Positions 19,885 through 27,611 of a stretch of DNA of 64,000 nt are shown piece by piece. The number at the start of each line of letters is the position of its first letter. The first letter of the stretch is position 1. The position numbers and the translations under genes were made by a program. Source of the stretch: Virgibacillus necropolis (GTDB lineage Bacteria > Bacillota > Bacilli > Bacillales > Amphibacillaceae); assembly GCF_002224365.1 (NCBI RefSeq), contig NZ_CP022437.1:2542001-2606000 (forward strand), given 5' to 3'. The notes below the pieces were generated by a model. The model was not told the origin of the DNA, did not search any database, and saw only the letters and a program-made list of their open reading frames with translations.

Positions 19885-20160
19885 CTATTTTATAGAACCT
19901 ACTTCCTTGTCTGCACGGTAAACAAATGCAAATACCTCTGCAACTGCTTGATATAATTCGTCAGGAATGGTTTCATTTATATTTAATTCAGCCAAAAGTT
20001 CTACTAGTGTTGCATCCTCAATCATCGGAACATTATTTTGTTTAGCCTTTTCAATAATATTTTCTGCAATTATTCCTTTACCTGCAGCCGCTATCGTAGG
20101 TGCTTTGTCTTGCTTCTGATTGTATCTAAGTGCAGCTGCTTTCATTTGTTTACCGTTCAT
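19885..20160 (-). CDS. ylqH: YlqH, stand-alone FlhB C-terminal-domain homologue
   Basis: A 91-residue protein resembling only the cytoplasmic C-terminal domain of the export-gate protein FlhB/YscU (AAALRYNQKQDKAPTIAAAGKGIIAENIIEKAKQNNVPMIED; then LAELNINETIPDELYQAVAEVFAFVYR). It has no membrane helices. The Asn-Pro-Thr-His autocleavage motif of true FlhB is absent: the equivalent region has no such tetrapeptide. Its ATG overlaps the end of ylqG by four bases. The pairing with a FliK-like neighbour suggests a role in flagellar export switching, but this is inference. Confidence 0.88.
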   Translation of the reverse strand: MNGKQMKAAALRYNQKQDKAPTIAAAGKGIIAENIIEKAKQNNVPMIEDATLVELLAELNINETIPDELYQAVAEVFAFVYRADKEVGSIK

Positions 20161-21986
20161 ATCCGATAATCAACCCCTTGATAGGAATTATTTTCTATTT
20201 TTCTCGGCGCTGTTTCTTTTTCCATATCTACTTGTTTCAATGGTTTTACAGTAATTGTCGATAAATAAAAATCAAGTGCATGAAGGCCATCTTTTAAAAC
20301 TCGTTTTAATTCATGCGAATGATCTAAAATTGGCATATTATCATTGAATACAGTAATAGCAACTGCTCGTTTCTGAATGTTCATATCAATAACAGTCTCT
20401 TTCAAATTGGTTAGATCTAAATAAAATAAAATTCGACAATACGCGGGGTCAATTTTTCCTGACTCTGTCTTTTTCCCTTCAAACTCAAGCTGTATATCTT
20501 TGTTTAATGCTAGCTTTTCTCCAGGTATCTGAATACTTGCTTGTAAAAGATTCGTTGATTCATTCACAGAATGTATGTGCATACCATTAATATAATGAAT
20601 TAACTGCTGAGCTCGATCATTTATCTGGCCACCACTATGTTGTAATAGTTGTAATACCATAGATTTAATGGTAGCAGATTGTTGTTCAGGTAAATCATTT
20701 GCTACGTAAAATTCATGGGCTAAGCCAGTAGTCTGAAGCACTTGTTTTAACTGAAGTAAAAACTGGTCATGGGGTTTAGTGACCAATAAGTTGTCTGCAT
20801 GGTTTGCACTTTTTCCTAATTGCTCTAGTTGTGCATATGTTTGCTTATTTGATAATGTCTTAAGCATTGTTTGTAGTTGATTTAATGAAGTCGGATTATT
20901 TTGTAAAAGGGTGTTGACCAACTGTTGTTGCCTATCAAATAAAAAAGGTAGTAGACTTTTTTCAATTTGTAATTTCAATTGTGAGAAATCCTCTGTAGCT
21001 AACGGAATTTGATGAATGCTGGCTGTATTAATTGCTGATGAAAACTGTTGTATGAGCACTTGAGCTTGTATCATTAAAATACCTTTATTTTCTGCTAGCT
21101 TACTCAATGTAGGTAACACTTCTGATGAAATCATTTCAAATGGCAATACTAGTGAAGTTAATTGTTGATTGGTTAACGTGATAGCTTGTACCGGGACATT
21201 TTCAAAGTTATTTTTAGCAAAACCTTGCCACTCCGTTTTCCAGGAAGAAAAATTCACACGTTTATCAACTAATTCGGTTGTTTTTGCTGCTTCTAAGAAA
21301 TATATCTGGTTTGACCCTATCTCTGTTAAAATATGTTTAATTAATGCTGACTTATTTGAATGATTGTGCTCGGTTAGCGATGCCAAACGTTCGATTAAGG
21401 TTTGCTTTAAAGGTGTTTGATTCGCGTCCTGTTTTAACTGCAGCAATAACTTATTCAACTGGTCACTAAATTCACTCGTTGTTTTCGTATACAAGGCTTG
21501 AAAAATTGAATCTGTTACTGGTAATTTATGTATGATCATATCCTTGACTACCGATTGTGCTTGTGCTTTGTTTGCAGCACCCTCCAGTAATTGAAATGCT
21601 TTTATCAGTTGCTCTGTATCAAATGGAATCTTATCACGCATGAGTTGTTCCATAAGAGAGATAGCTGCCTTTGTTGCTTTCATACCTAATTCTTGTAGTA
21701 ATTTTTGCATATTGTCAGTAGTGTTATCCTTTAACTGTTCACCAATAACCTTTAATTGTGTAACATCGGTATTTGTTTTCACTTGAAAATGATAGTTTTC
21801 ACCTATTGATAGTGAGGCCTCTAATTGAGCAATCATTTTTTGTGAACCTATATGAATTTGTGCTTTATTATTTGGAAAAAGCTTCACAATTTTACCTTGA
21901 ACGATTTGTCCAGGTTTTAGGAATGACTGTGCATGGTTTACCTGTGCACCGCTCAATCGTTTGGATACCACGTCTTGTATGCTCAA
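20157..21986 (-). CDS. ylqG: YlqG, FliK-like protein
   Basis: A 609-residue protein, very rich in Gln, Leu, Lys and Asn, located where B. subtilis has ylqG (about 530 residues). The N-terminal 90 residues (VQGKIVKLFPNNKAQIHIGSQKMIAQLEASLSIGENYHFQV) look like a beta-rich domain. The long middle is helical. The C-terminal part (about 490-590) contains paired strands (CRILFYLDLTNLKETVIDMNIQKRAVAITVF) reminiscent of the FliK C-terminal fold. Starts with TTG (21986) after AAGGAGGGGG. Exact function unknown; the link to hook-length control is by resemblance and by the adjacent FlhB-like gene. Confidence 0.8.
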   Translation of the reverse strand: MSIQDVVSKRLSGAQVNHAQSFLKPGQIVQGKIVKLFPNNKAQIHIGSQKMIAQLEASLSIGENYHFQVKTNTDVTQLKVIGEQLKDNTTDNMQKLLQELGMKATKAAISLMEQLMRDKIPFDTEQLIKAFQLLEGAANKAQAQSVVKDMIIHKLPVTDSIFQALYTKTTSEFSDQLNKLLLQLKQDANQTPLKQTLIERLASLTEHNHSNKSALIKHILTEIGSNQIYFLEAAKTTELVDKRVNFSSWKTEWQGFAKNNFENVPVQAITLTNQQLTSLVLPFEMISSEVLPTLSKLAENKGILMIQAQVLIQQFSSAINTASIHQIPLATEDFSQLKLQIEKSLLPFLFDRQQQLVNTLLQNNPTSLNQLQTMLKTLSNKQTYAQLEQLGKSANHADNLLVTKPHDQFLLQLKQVLQTTGLAHEFYVANDLPEQQSATIKSMVLQLLQHSGGQINDRAQQLIHYINGMHIHSVNESTNLLQASIQIPGEKLALNKDIQLEFEGKKTESGKIDPAYCRILFYLDLTNLKETVIDMNIQKRAVAITVFNDNMPILDHSHELKRVLKDGLHALDFYLSTITVKPLKQVDMEKETAPRKIENNSYQGVDYRI

Positions 21987-22000
21987 CTGAGGCCCCCTCC

Positions 22001-22774
22001 TTATCCACTAAATGTGTTTTTTACTGGTGCAAATGATTTTCGATGAAATGGTGTACTACCATGCTGTTTTAGCGCATCCATATGATGCTTTGTGCCATAC
22101 CCCATATTTGACTCAAAATCATAGAAAGGAAAATCCTTATGTATTTTTTTCATGATTGTGTCTCGTGTAACTTTAGCTAAAACACTTGCGGCGGCTATTG
22201 TAATGCTTTTTTGATCGCCTTTTGTAATAGATTCAGACGTACATGGAAGATGTTCTAATGGAACAGCATCGATTAAAACATGATCTGGACAAGGATCTAA
22301 CTGACTTAAAGCATCACGCATTGCAATTTTTGTTGCTTCATAAATATTTACCTGGTCAATTTTTTGATTACTAACAATTGATATTCCAAAACTGATAGCC
22401 TGTTCTTTAATTAGTGTAAAAAACTCATTACGTTTATGCTCATTCAATAGTTTTGAATCATCTAACCCTAATAATTTAAAATTTCTCGGCAAAATAACTG
22501 CGGCAGCCACTACTGGACCAGCCAACGGACCTCTTCCTGCCTCGTCTATTCCAGCTATATATTCACACCCGTTTGTATAATTTTTATGTTCATATTGGCA
22601 CATTTCTAAAAAATGCAGTTCTAGTTCTTTTTCTTTCTTCTGGCCCTGTTCATAAGCTTTCCATAGCTTTTGCACACCTTTTCTAGAATCCCGTTGTAAA
22701 TCTGAGCAATCACTATCTGAGAGGTTATTTTCATCAATTATTTGTTTAATTTCAGCGATAGATTTATTCTTCAT
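22001..22774 (-). CDS. rnhB: Ribonuclease HII
   Basis: RNase HII removes ribonucleotides from RNA-DNA hybrids. 257 residues. Catalytic motif YIAGIDEAGRGPLAGPVVAAAVIL with Asp78 and Glu79, then LDDSKLLNEHKR, VLIDAVPL and the lysine/arginine-containing GDQKSITIAAASVLAKVTRD. The tail (FYDFESNMGYGTKHHMDALKQHG) is typical of the bacterial enzyme. The N-terminal extension of about 70 residues is usual in Bacillus. GAAGGTGAC precedes the ATG. Confidence 0.97.
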   Translation of the reverse strand: MKNKSIAEIKQIIDENNLSDSDCSDLQRDSRKGVQKLWKAYEQGQKKEKELELHFLEMCQYEHKNYTNGCEYIAGIDEAGRGPLAGPVVAAAVILPRNFKLLGLDDSKLLNEHKRNEFFTLIKEQAISFGISIVSNQKIDQVNIYEATKIAMRDALSQLDPCPDHVLIDAVPLEHLPCTSESITKGDQKSITIAAASVLAKVTRDTIMKKIHKDFPFYDFESNMGYGTKHHMDALKQHGSTPFHRKSFAPVKNTFSG

Positions 22775-22820
22775 ACGTCACCTTCTATATCGGTTTATTT
22801 TACGGTATTTGGTAGTGTGT

Positions 22821-22856
22821 AAAAAAATAAGGCATTCATCCTAAGATGCAATGCCA
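22821..22856 (-). terminator. Terminator downstream of rbgA
   Basis: Minus strand hairpin GGCATTGCATC-TTAG-GATGaATGCC followed by TTATTTTTTT. It begins four to five bases from the rbgA stop codon and ends the lepB-rbgA unit before rnhB. Confidence 0.85.
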
Positions 22857-22859
22857 CTT

Positions 22860-23705
22860 TTATTGTACGGACTCTAATGTAATAGCCCCTAGCCTACCTG
22901 AACGTAAATCCTGGATAACCACATCTGCAACTTTATCAAAATTAACTGAACCGCCACTTTCTAAACAGCCGCGTTTTTTTCCAATCGCTTCAAATATTTC
23001 CACTATATCATCTATACCATGATCGATTTCATAGCGTTCTTCAAGTAAGGTAGGGTAATATTCTTGAAAATACTTGATAACGAATACAGTTATATCTTGG
23101 AGGGATAATAATTGGTCCTTAATTGTACCTAATGCGGCCAATCGTAAACCCACTAACTCATCTTCAAACTTAGGCCATAAGATACCTGGTGTATCCAATA
23201 ATTCAAAATCCTTTTTCACCTTAATCCATAGCTGCTGTTTTGTTATTCCTGGACGATCTCCGGTTTTTGCAGCTTTTTTATTTGCAAGTCGGTTTATTAA
23301 CGTCGATTTTCCAACATTAGGAATTCCGACTATCATGGCTCTTGAAGCCCTTGGTCGAATTCCTTTTTTCATAAGCTTATCCATTTTTTCTTGACCAAGT
23401 GCCTTTGCATGATGGATAACCTTTTGAATATCACTCTTGTCATTTACATTAATTGCAATTGCCGTACTATTTTTTTCTTGAAAATAAGCAATCCACTTGT
23501 CTGTCTCACGCTTGTCTGCTAAGTCTTTTTTCATTAAAATTATCATTTTTGGTTTGCTTTGCAGCACTTGTTGGAGCATTGGATTTTGTGAGGAAAACGG
23601 AGCTCGTGCATCGACTAATTCCATAACAAAGTCCACGAGCTTTAATTTTTCCTCTACCTGTCGACGCGCTTTTGCCATATGTCCTGGGAACCATTGTATT
23701 GCCAT
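22860..23705 (-). CDS. rbgA: Ribosome biogenesis GTPase RbgA (YlqF)
   Basis: A circularly permuted GTPase needed for late assembly of the 50S subunit. 281 residues. The permuted order is visible: a G4-like ILMKKDLADK (about 54-63) precedes G1 (IVGIPNVGKSTLINRL, about 125-140), then G2/G3 (DRPGITKQQLWI; ELLDTPGILWP). The start MAIQWFPGHMAKARRQVEEKL is characteristic of the family. AAAGGGTGA lies before the ATG. It follows lepB after 17 bases. Confidence 0.97.
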   Translation of the reverse strand: MAIQWFPGHMAKARRQVEEKLKLVDFVMELVDARAPFSSQNPMLQQVLQSKPKMIILMKKDLADKRETDKWIAYFQEKNSTAIAINVNDKSDIQKVIHHAKALGQEKMDKLMKKGIRPRASRAMIVGIPNVGKSTLINRLANKKAAKTGDRPGITKQQLWIKVKKDFELLDTPGILWPKFEDELVGLRLAALGTIKDQLLSLQDITVFVIKYFQEYYPTLLEERYEIDHGIDDIVEIFEAIGKKRGCLESGGSVNFDKVADVVIQDLRSGRLGAITLESVQ

Positions 23706-23722
23706 ATTATCACCCTTTTATT

Positions 23723-24283
23723 TTATACGTCTAAAATACGAAATCGATCTAGTGGCCAATAAATAAAGCTTGTTTTACCGACAATTGTGTCTTGTGGAAT
23801 CAAGCCTAAGACGCGGCTATCTGCTGAATTATTTCGATTGTCCCCGAGCACTAGCACATATCCCTCAGGTATTGTTTCATAACCTCCAGGCAAATCTTCT
23901 AGTCGAAAATCATTTGTCAGTGTTTGGTTAGCCTGTTTATTATCCTTGATTTCTTGTAAAAAATTCTCTTTTACTTGTTTGTCATTAATATATAAAACAT
24001 CATCCCTCACTGCCACATGCTCGCCAGGTAAACCAATTATTCGCTTTATAAAGTCTTGCTCTGGTGTAGCATGGAACACAATAATATCAAATCTTTCAGG
24101 TTCACTAACATTATAGATGAATTTGTTTACAATCATTTGATCATGATTATGTAAGGTTGGTTGCATCGAAGGTCCATCTACTACAATTGGAGCAAAAAAG
24201 AACATTCGAACGATAAAGGCCAATGCAAAAGCTATCAATAGCGCTTTAGCCCAATCGAACCATTCATTTTTCAGTTTAGTCAT
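23723..24283 (-). CDS. lepB: Type I signal peptidase
   Basis: Membrane serine protease that removes signal peptides from secreted preproteins. 186 residues with a single N-terminal membrane helix (WAKALLIAFALAFIVRMFFF, about 11-30). Catalytic Ser39 in VDGPSMQPTL and catalytic Lys80 in FIKRIIGLPGE are visible, with the box E motif VLGDNRNNSADSR near the C-terminus. The Ser-Lys dyad identifies the prokaryotic P-type. Located between rplS and rbgA, as in many Bacillaceae though not in B. subtilis 168. Confidence 0.95.
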   Translation of the reverse strand: MTKLKNEWFDWAKALLIAFALAFIVRMFFFAPIVVDGPSMQPTLHNHDQMIVNKFIYNVSEPERFDIIVFHATPEQDFIKRIIGLPGEHVAVRDDVLYINDKQVKENFLQEIKDNKQANQTLTNDFRLEDLPGGYETIPEGYVLVLGDNRNNSADSRVLGLIPQDTIVGKTSFIYWPLDRFRILDV

Positions 24284-24322
24284 TTAGTTTTCCTCCGAAA
24301 CAGTTGAGATATGTATTAGTAA

Positions 24323-24390
24323 TGTGTGTTCAAAAAGTCGCCGAAGAGATTCGCCATTTATCATTTGGTGACCATTTTGAACCTCCTCTA
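24323..24390. repeat. Short copy of a palindromic dispersed repeat
   Basis: Read on the minus strand, GAGGTTCAAAATGGTCACCA..GCGAATCTCTTCG..GACTTTTTGAACAC is a shortened version of the element at 24932-25083, in opposite orientation and lacking its centre. The ends form inverted repeats (TTCAAAAAGTC against a two-mismatch partner). It lies between lepB and the rplS terminator. Confidence 0.65.
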
Positions 24391-24405
24391 TAAGTGCTTT
24401 AAAGT

Positions 24406-24435
24406 AAAAAAGAGCCTGCATACAATGCCAAGCTC
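24406..24435 (-). terminator. Terminator downstream of rplS
   Basis: Minus strand: GAGCTTGGCAT-tgt-ATGCAGGCTC with one bulge, followed by TTTTTT. It lies about 17 bases after the rplS stop codon. Confidence 0.85.
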
Positions 24436-24452
24436 CTTTACTATCACTTTTA

Positions 24453-24797
24453 TTAACGACGTTCTTTGATACGTGCTGCTTTTCCACGTAGATTACGTAG
24501 ATAATAAAGCTTCGCACGACGAACGATACCGCGTCTTGAAACTTCAATTTTTTCAATTCTAGGTGAATGTACAGGGAATGTACGTTCAACACCAACGCCG
24601 TAAGAAATTTTTCTTACTGTAAATGTTTCGCTGATTCCTCCGTTTTGGCGTTTAATTACAACACCTTCATAGACTTGAATACGTTCGCGAGTCCCTTCGA
24701 CAACTTTCACATGCACCTTAACAGTGTCACCAGGGCGGAAGTTGGGATGGTCTGCACGAATTTGTTCTTTTGTAATATCTGCAATTATTTTTTGCAT
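24453..24797 (-). CDS. rplS: 50S ribosomal protein L19
   Basis: Ribosomal protein L19, at the 30S-50S interface. The frame extends eight codons upstream, but ATG at 24797 has GGAAGGAGA at good distance and gives the standard N-terminus ([20 protein letters not shown]) and length (114 residues). [32 protein letters not shown] and the basic C-terminal [24 protein letters not shown] are conserved features. A leader hairpin and a promoter precede it, so it is expressed separately from trmD. Confidence 0.98.
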   Translation of the reverse strand: MQKIIADITKEQIRADHPNFRPGDTVKVHVKVVEGTRERIQVYEGVVIKRQNGGISETFTVRKISYGVGVERTFPVHSPRIEKIEVSRRGIVRRAKLYYLRNLRGKAARIKERR

Positions 24798-24814
24798 TGT
24801 ATTTCTCTCCTTCC

Positions 24815-24860
24815 AAACCAATGTTCATAACTCACTAGGGACAGCGGAACATCGTTTTAT
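24815..24860 (-). promoter_or_regulatory. L19 leader-like hairpin in the rplS 5' region
   Basis: Minus strand: GATGTTCCGCTGTCC...GAGTTATGAACATTG, in which ATGTTC (24852-24847) pairs with GAACAT (24826-24821) around a 20-base internal region. Position and the CGCTGTCC element are compatible with the L19 autoregulatory leader described for low-GC Gram-positives. I recognise this from memory of the motif only; a covariance search would be decisive. Confidence 0.5.
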
Positions 24861-24887
24861 AAAGCTCAAGTATCCTACTTAAGCACA

Positions 24888-24916
24888 ACAATAAATATAC
24901 CATATAGGAATGTCAA
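24888..24916 (-). promoter_or_regulatory. Sigma-A promoter of rplS
   Basis: Minus strand: TTGACA (24916-24911), 17-base spacer containing a TATATGGTATATT stretch, TATTGT (24893-24888). The -35 box is perfect and the -10 matches four of six. About 90 bases before the rplS start, upstream of the leader hairpin. Confidence 0.65.
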
Positions 24917-24931
24917 GTTCAACTACTTTTA

Positions 24932-25083
24932 GAGGTTATTCAAAAAGTCATCAAATGATAAACGGCGAATTTCTTCGTTGCTCAGTTTTTCCGGTCCTCA
25001 CGTATTAAAAGCATACGTTCCGGTCCTCAAAATCTTCACGCCTTGAACTTCTTGTTTCTAATTTGCCGACTTTTTGAACACGC
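24932..25083. repeat. Palindrome-ended dispersed repeat, full copy
   Basis: A 150-base non-coding element bounded by perfect 11-base inverted repeats, TTCAAAAAGTC (24939-24949) and GACTTTTTGAA (25068-25078). Inside are CATCAAATGATAAACGGCGA, two direct copies of CCGGTCCTCA (24991-25000 and 25020-25029) and a small palindrome (ACGTATTAAAAGCATACGT) between them. A shortened copy lies at 24323-24390. No ORF; it looks like a miniature inverted-repeat element between rplS and trmD. Confidence 0.7.
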
Positions 25084-25108
25084 TACTTTTAAAACAAAGA
25101 TAGAATTA

Positions 25109-25846
25109 CTATTCATCACTTTTGATTAAGGTATCAAGTAACTTATTATCTTCTTCTGATAATGTATGTGAATTAATCAATTCAGGTCGTCTTTCATATG
25201 TCCGTTTCAACGATTCTTTTCTTCTCCAGTTATAAATTTTGGCATGGTCCCCCGATAATAGGATATCTGGAACCTTCAGACCACGAAAATCAGCTGGTCT
25301 AGTATAATGGGGATACTCTAATAGTCCAGTTGTAAAAGAATCCTCAGGCGCGGATTCTTGATTACCTAATACATCCGGCAATAAACGGATTACACTATCG
25401 ATGACAGCCATTGCACCAAGCTCACCGCCTGTAAGAACGTAATCTCCAATTGATATTTCATCGGTGACTAAATGTTTCCGAATACGTTCATCATACCCCT
25501 CATAATGACCACAAATGAATACTAAATTTTCTTCTTTTGCTAATTCCTCTGCTTTTTTTTGATTGTACGGCTCACCTTGCGGACACATAAGAATAACACG
25601 TGGTTTGGACGACTTTTCCTTGGTAATCGTTTCTACCGCATCAAAAATAGGCTGAGGAGTTAATACCATCCCAGCCCCTCCACCATAAGGGTAGTCATCT
25701 ACTTTTTTATGTTTGTTGACGGAGTAATCACGAAAATTCACTAGATTGTAACTGAACTTATTTTTGTCCTGAGCCTTTTTTAAAATAGAGGAGTTAAATA
25801 CTCCCTCTATCATTTCTGGGAATAGGGTTAATATGTCAATATGCAT
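25109..25846 (-). CDS. trmD: tRNA (guanine-N1)-methyltransferase TrmD
   Basis: Makes m1G37 in tRNAs that read codons beginning with C, preventing frameshifting. 245 residues. SPOUT-fold motifs: [22 protein letters not shown] at the N-terminus, [27 protein letters not shown] and the knot region [17 protein letters not shown]; the conserved C-terminal [15 protein letters not shown] follows. The ATG overlaps the rimM stop codon (TAATG), so the two are coupled. Order rimM-trmD-rplS is standard. Confidence 0.97.
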   Translation of the reverse strand: MHIDILTLFPEMIEGVFNSSILKKAQDKNKFSYNLVNFRDYSVNKHKKVDDYPYGGGAGMVLTPQPIFDAVETITKEKSSKPRVILMCPQGEPYNQKKAEELAKEENLVFICGHYEGYDERIRKHLVTDEISIGDYVLTGGELGAMAVIDSVIRLLPDVLGNQESAPEDSFTTGLLEYPHYTRPADFRGLKVPDILLSGDHAKIYNWRRKESLKRTYERRPELINSHTLSEEDNKLLDTLIKSDE

Positions 25847-26361
25847 TAGTCAAGCAGTCCTTCCATTGGTTCAATGACTACCTTTTTTGCATCGATATCG
25901 ATTGATTTTACGACATCCTCGATATAAGGAATTAACAAATCTTTTCCTTTAGGTTGTTTCACTACCCAGACGTCATTTGCTCCCGGTGATAAAATTTCCT
26001 TGATCGTTCCTAACATCTCTTCATTGATTGAATAAACGTTACAACCAATTATCTCATGATAGTAATATTCGTCTTCCTCTAAATCAGTTAATTGGCTTTC
26101 AGTAATTTTCAAATAAGATCCCTTGAAATGCTCGACATCATTTATATTGTTAAAACCTTTAAATGAAATCAGTTCAAACCCTTTATGTGTGCGATGACTA
26201 TCTATTTCCAATTGGATCGGTTGTTTATTTTCCATTACCAGTAGCAATGTTTCACCAACCTCAAATCGATCGTCAAAGTCACTGATCCGATGTACCTTCA
26301 CTTCACCTCGAATACCATGAGTGTTTATAATTTTACCTATATTAAACATTTTTTCATTCAC
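25846..26361 (-). CDS. rimM: 16S rRNA processing protein RimM
   Basis: Assembly factor for the head of the 30S subunit, binding S19. About 171 residues, with the N-terminal reductase-type beta barrel ([39 protein letters not shown]) and a C-terminal PRC barrel ([29 protein letters not shown]). I chose GTG at 26361, five bases from AGGTGA; the GTG nine bases earlier lies in that ribosome site, and an ATG four codons later is also possible. Confidence 0.95.
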   Translation of the reverse strand: MNEKMFNIGKIINTHGIRGEVKVHRISDFDDRFEVGETLLLVMENKQPIQLEIDSHRTHKGFELISFKGFNNINDVEHFKGSYLKITESQLTDLEEDEYYYHEIIGCNVYSINEEMLGTIKEILSPGANDVWVVKQPKGKDLLIPYIEDVVKSIDIDAKKVVIEPMEGLLD

Positions 26362-26373
26362 TAAAATCACCTG

Positions 26374-26763
26374 CTATTCATCGATTCGGATAACAACATC
26401 ATCTTTTATAACAATTGCTGATTCTACCATGATTTGATCCCAATGCGTTCCCACTTTAACTTCAACAAGAGCCTCAACTTCTTTTTCTGTAATTTCACTA
26501 CCAAGTTCCAACATATCCAATTGCTCTAGTTTAAAGTCAACTAGTTTCATTTTTTCTTTGCGATTTTTAATTTCTTGCTGAAAACGCTGGTAAACCTCTT
26601 GCTTAGATACCCCTGATTTATTCTGTAATTTCCTTTGTTCAAATAACAATTGTTGACACTCTTGTTCAAGTCGCATTTTATGATTTGCGAAGTTTTGTCT
26701 TAACTCCTCTTTACTTTTTTCCGTTAACACTTGTTTAATCAATACTTTTTTCATTATTTTCAT
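26374..26763 (-). CDS. ylqD: YlqD family protein
   Basis: A 129-residue protein in the position of ylqD in the rpsP-rplS unit. It is strongly helical and charged, with a coiled coil over about residues 12-80 (TEKSKEELRQNFANHKMRLE, then a Gln-rich stretch and NRKEKMKLVDFKLEQLDML). The C-terminal 40 residues (VEALVEVKVGTHWDQIMVES, then AIVIKDDVVIRIDE) look like a small beta domain. Function is unknown. The identification rests on gene order and length. Confidence 0.82.
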   Translation of the reverse strand: MKIMKKVLIKQVLTEKSKEELRQNFANHKMRLEQECQQLLFEQRKLQNKSGVSKQEVYQRFQQEIKNRKEKMKLVDFKLEQLDMLELGSEITEKEVEALVEVKVGTHWDQIMVESAIVIKDDVVIRIDE

Positions 26764-26802
26764 ACATGATCACACCCTCTTCGACTAGGTAGAAGAATTA
26801 GT

Positions 26803-26832
26803 AAAAAGGGAAAGGTATGCCCTTTCCCTTTT
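26803..26832 (-). terminator. Terminator or attenuator after khpA
   Basis: Minus strand: AAAAGGGAAAGG-gcata-CCTTTCCCTTTTT, immediately at the khpA stop codon and followed by T residues. It should end or weaken the rpsP-khpA transcript before ylqD. Confidence 0.8.
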
Positions 26833-27058
26833 ACATGATATCCAAATATATACGTTTGTTTGCGTCCGTCTTAGCTGCATATACAACTGTCCGGATAGCT
26901 TTTGCAATACGTCCATTCTTGCCGATAATCTTTCCAACATCATCTTGATTAACAGTAAGGTGATAAATAATTTTTGTTTCTTCTTCTGTTTCTGTTACAA
27001 CGATATCTTCTGGAAAATCAACAAGTGGTGTAACAATGGATTCAATTAGGGCTTTCAT
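26831..27058 (-). CDS. khpA: KH-domain RNA-binding protein KhpA (YlqC)
   Basis: A small single-KH-domain RNA-binding protein. In several Firmicutes it partners with KhpB (Jag) and affects cell-wall growth. 75 residues, with the KH core VGKIIGKNGRIAKAIRTVVYA (about 42-62), in which GKNG is the RNA-binding GxxG loop. Lies 14 bases after rpsP, as in B. subtilis. Confidence 0.93.
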   Translation of the reverse strand: MKALIESIVTPLVDFPEDIVVTETEEETKIIYHLTVNQDDVGKIIGKNGRIAKAIRTVVYAAKTDANKRIYLDIM

Positions 27059-27072
27059 GATATCACACTACT

Positions 27073-27345
27073 TTACTTTTGATTTTTAGAGTCGTGGAAT
27101 TTTTTCATGATGCCTTCTTTTGAGAAAAGATTGCGAACTGTATCACTTGGTTTTGCACCGTTTGTCATCCAGCTAAGTGCTTTGTCTTCATCAATCTTAA
27201 CCTCAACCGGATTAACTACCGGGTTATATGTTCCAATTTGTTCGATTTGACGTCCGTCACGAGGAGAACGTGAATCAGCAACAACGATACGGTAAAATGG
27301 ATTTCTTTTAGATCCCATACGTTTTAAACGAATTTTAACAGCCAT
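27073..27345 (-). CDS. rpsP: 30S ribosomal protein S16
   Basis: Ribosomal protein S16. 90 residues starting [26 protein letters not shown], with [10 protein letters not shown] typical of the family. GGAGGTGC lies upstream. It has its own promoter about 45 bases before the start and is followed by khpA. Confidence 0.98.
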   Translation of the reverse strand: MAVKIRLKRMGSKRNPFYRIVVADSRSPRDGRQIEQIGTYNPVVNPVEVKIDEDKALSWMTNGAKPSDTVRNLFSKEGIMKKFHDSKNQK

Positions 27346-27385
27346 TTTCTTGCACCTCCAATAATAATGTTTTACACAATTGTAG

Positions 27386-27414
27386 ATTCTACCAGATATT
27401 TGTTTGTCTGTAAA
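27386..27414 (-). promoter_or_regulatory. Sigma-A promoter of rpsP
   Basis: Minus strand: TTTACA (27414-27409), 17-base spacer, TAGAAT (27391-27386). Both boxes match five of six. It lies between ffh and rpsP, so the ribosomal part of the cluster is not dependent on read-through from ffh. Confidence 0.75.
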
Positions 27415-27489
27415 GTGTTTTTACATTACAACAAAAAATAACTATGTTGGAATAAAAAATTTTGTTTTTCAGAAACAGCCCGCCCACAG

Positions 27490-27608
27490 TGTAAGCATCC
27501 ATTGCCTAGTGCTCTTCAGGCCATCCCTGCGATAAGTCTAGCTTTTATTGTCTAGCGCCCAGCGCCTATCTATTTGTACACCGCTAAACGGACGCTTGCG
27601 CTTTTCTA
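27490..27608. repeat. GC-rich repeat-like sequence between ffh and rpsP
   Basis: Read on the minus strand, GAAAAGCGCAAGCGTCCGTT (to about 27587) matches the start of the repeat cluster at 13807-13831. It continues with AGGCGCTGGGCGCTAGAC and is richer in G+C than the surrounding DNA. Located directly after the ffh stop codon; no gene. Confidence 0.5.
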
Positions 27609-27611
27609 TCT

